In this document: piece after piece, positions 63,575 through 64,000 of the stretch
How positions within the stretch are numbered: the first letter of the stretch is position 1
Layout of the letters: each line of letters starts with the position of its first letter
NCBI GenBank assembly: GCA_002392915.1
Contig: DGHQ01000025.1
Location: 1 to 64,000 of the forward strand
DNA from: Bacteroidales bacterium UBA3844
GTDB lineage: Bacteria > Bacteroidota > Bacteroidia > Bacteroidales > Paludibacteraceae
Reading direction: 5' to 3'
DNA: 64,000 nt
Made by a program: the position numbers and the translations under genes
The notes under the pieces: generated by a model
Database searches by the model: none
What the model saw: the letters and a program-made list of their open reading frames with translations, nothing else
What the model was told of the DNA's origin: nothing

Positions 63575-64000
63575 TCAATCAGCCACCTTGCCAAACAAAT
63601 CAAAATAGTCGCAGTCTGTGATCTCTACATTGTAGAATTCGCCGATTTTCATATCATTGTCTGCCTTCTTCACCAACACTTCCTGATCCACCTCTGGAGA
63701 ATCAAACTCTGTGCGGCAGATGAAATACTCCGCGTCTTCACGGTCGACAATCACCTTCATCGTCTGCCCTACCCTTTCGCCATTCTTCTGCAAAGCGATT
63801 CTCTCCTGCACTTTCATCAGCATGTCAAGACGCTCCTGCTTTGTCTCAAACGGAATGTCATCTTCATAATGTTTGGCAGAGTATGTGCCCTCTTCCTCTG
63901 AATACGCGAACGCTCCCATACGGTCGAACTTCGTATCCTTGACGAATTGCAAAAGTTCATTGAAATCCTCCTCCGTCTCACCGGGATGACCAACTATAAA
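63575..64000 (-). CDS. rimO: ribosomal protein S12 methylthiotransferase, C-terminal part
   Basis: The frame runs into the right window edge; 141 C-terminal residues are visible, starting FIVGHPGETEEDFNEL. RimO is a radical-SAM enzyme that adds a methylthio group to an Asp of ribosomal protein S12; its two iron-sulfur clusters lie in the missing part. The visible part has the end of the radical-SAM barrel (FDRMGAFAYSEEEGTYS) and a TRAM domain (from about GQTMKVIVDREDAEYFICRT to the end). FAYSEEEGT and the EFDSPEVD segment favour RimO over MiaB. No defect is seen. Confidence 0.9.
   Translation of the reverse strand, partial: FIVGHPGETEEDFNELLQFVKDTKFDRMGAFAYSEEEGTYSAKHYEDDIPFETKQERLDMLMKVQERIALQKNGERVGQTMKVIVDREDAEYFICRTEFDSPEVDQEVLVKKADNDMKIGEFYNVEITDCDYFDLFGKVAD

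Overview
The window looks like a chromosome segment of an anaerobic member of the Bacteroidales. Four things point that way: promoters of the TTTG / TAnnTTTG type, two proteins ending in type IX secretion (T9SS) sorting domains, an oxygen-sensitive class III ribonucleotide reductase (nrdD), and lipoproteins with Bacteroidetes-type lipoboxes. A GH74 xyloglucanase-like protein suggests contact with plant cell wall polysaccharide, as in a gut or rumen habitat; this habitat is inference. No rRNA, tRNA or CRISPR array was seen.

Left arm (1-5.4 kb), an accessory region. An IS982-family transposase runs off the left edge. Its outer end abuts a TerB/DnaJ-type gene that has lost its start. Next come an AAA/DUF4143 ATPase with four evenly spaced 14-bp repeats in its leader, an NlpC/P60-like lipoprotein that keeps the catalytic Cys but not the His, and an Abi_2 (HEPN) abortive-infection type gene. 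The 3' end and terminator of the Abi gene are repeated just upstream of it, as if an older copy had been lost.

5.4-9.9 kb, minus strand: a tryptophan operon in the order trpL-trpB-trpA-trpE-trpG. It has a consensus promoter, a leader peptide with three Trp codons and mutually exclusive hairpins ending in a terminator before trpB, a classical attenuator. trpD, trpC and trpF are not here. A dispersed palindromic repeat sits between trpE and trpG.

10-16.3 kb, minus strand: an MBOAT O-acyltransferase with an SGNH-like membrane partner (polysaccharide O-acylation), then a secreted GH74-like beta-propeller protein with a T9SS type A sorting domain.

16.6-55.5 kb, minus strand: one uninterrupted gene for a secreted protein of about 12,960 residues (roughly 1.4 MDa), 61% of the window. 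It has a signal peptide, dozens of Cys-containing Ig/PKD-like and SprB-like modules, a jelly-roll-like insert, about 20 HYR-like modules and a C-terminal gliding-motility/CHU_C (T9SS type B) sorting domain. Parts of it are recent, nearly identical duplications. This is the outstanding object of the window, most likely a giant surface adhesin.

Right arm (55.9-64 kb): a TPR protein, a small lipoprotein and aroE on the plus strand; nrdD without an adjacent nrdG; a 740-bp gap with three tandem and one inverted copy of the dispersed repeat; two tandem paralogous lipoproteins of unknown function; and the C-terminal part of rimO on the minus strand, cut by the window edge.
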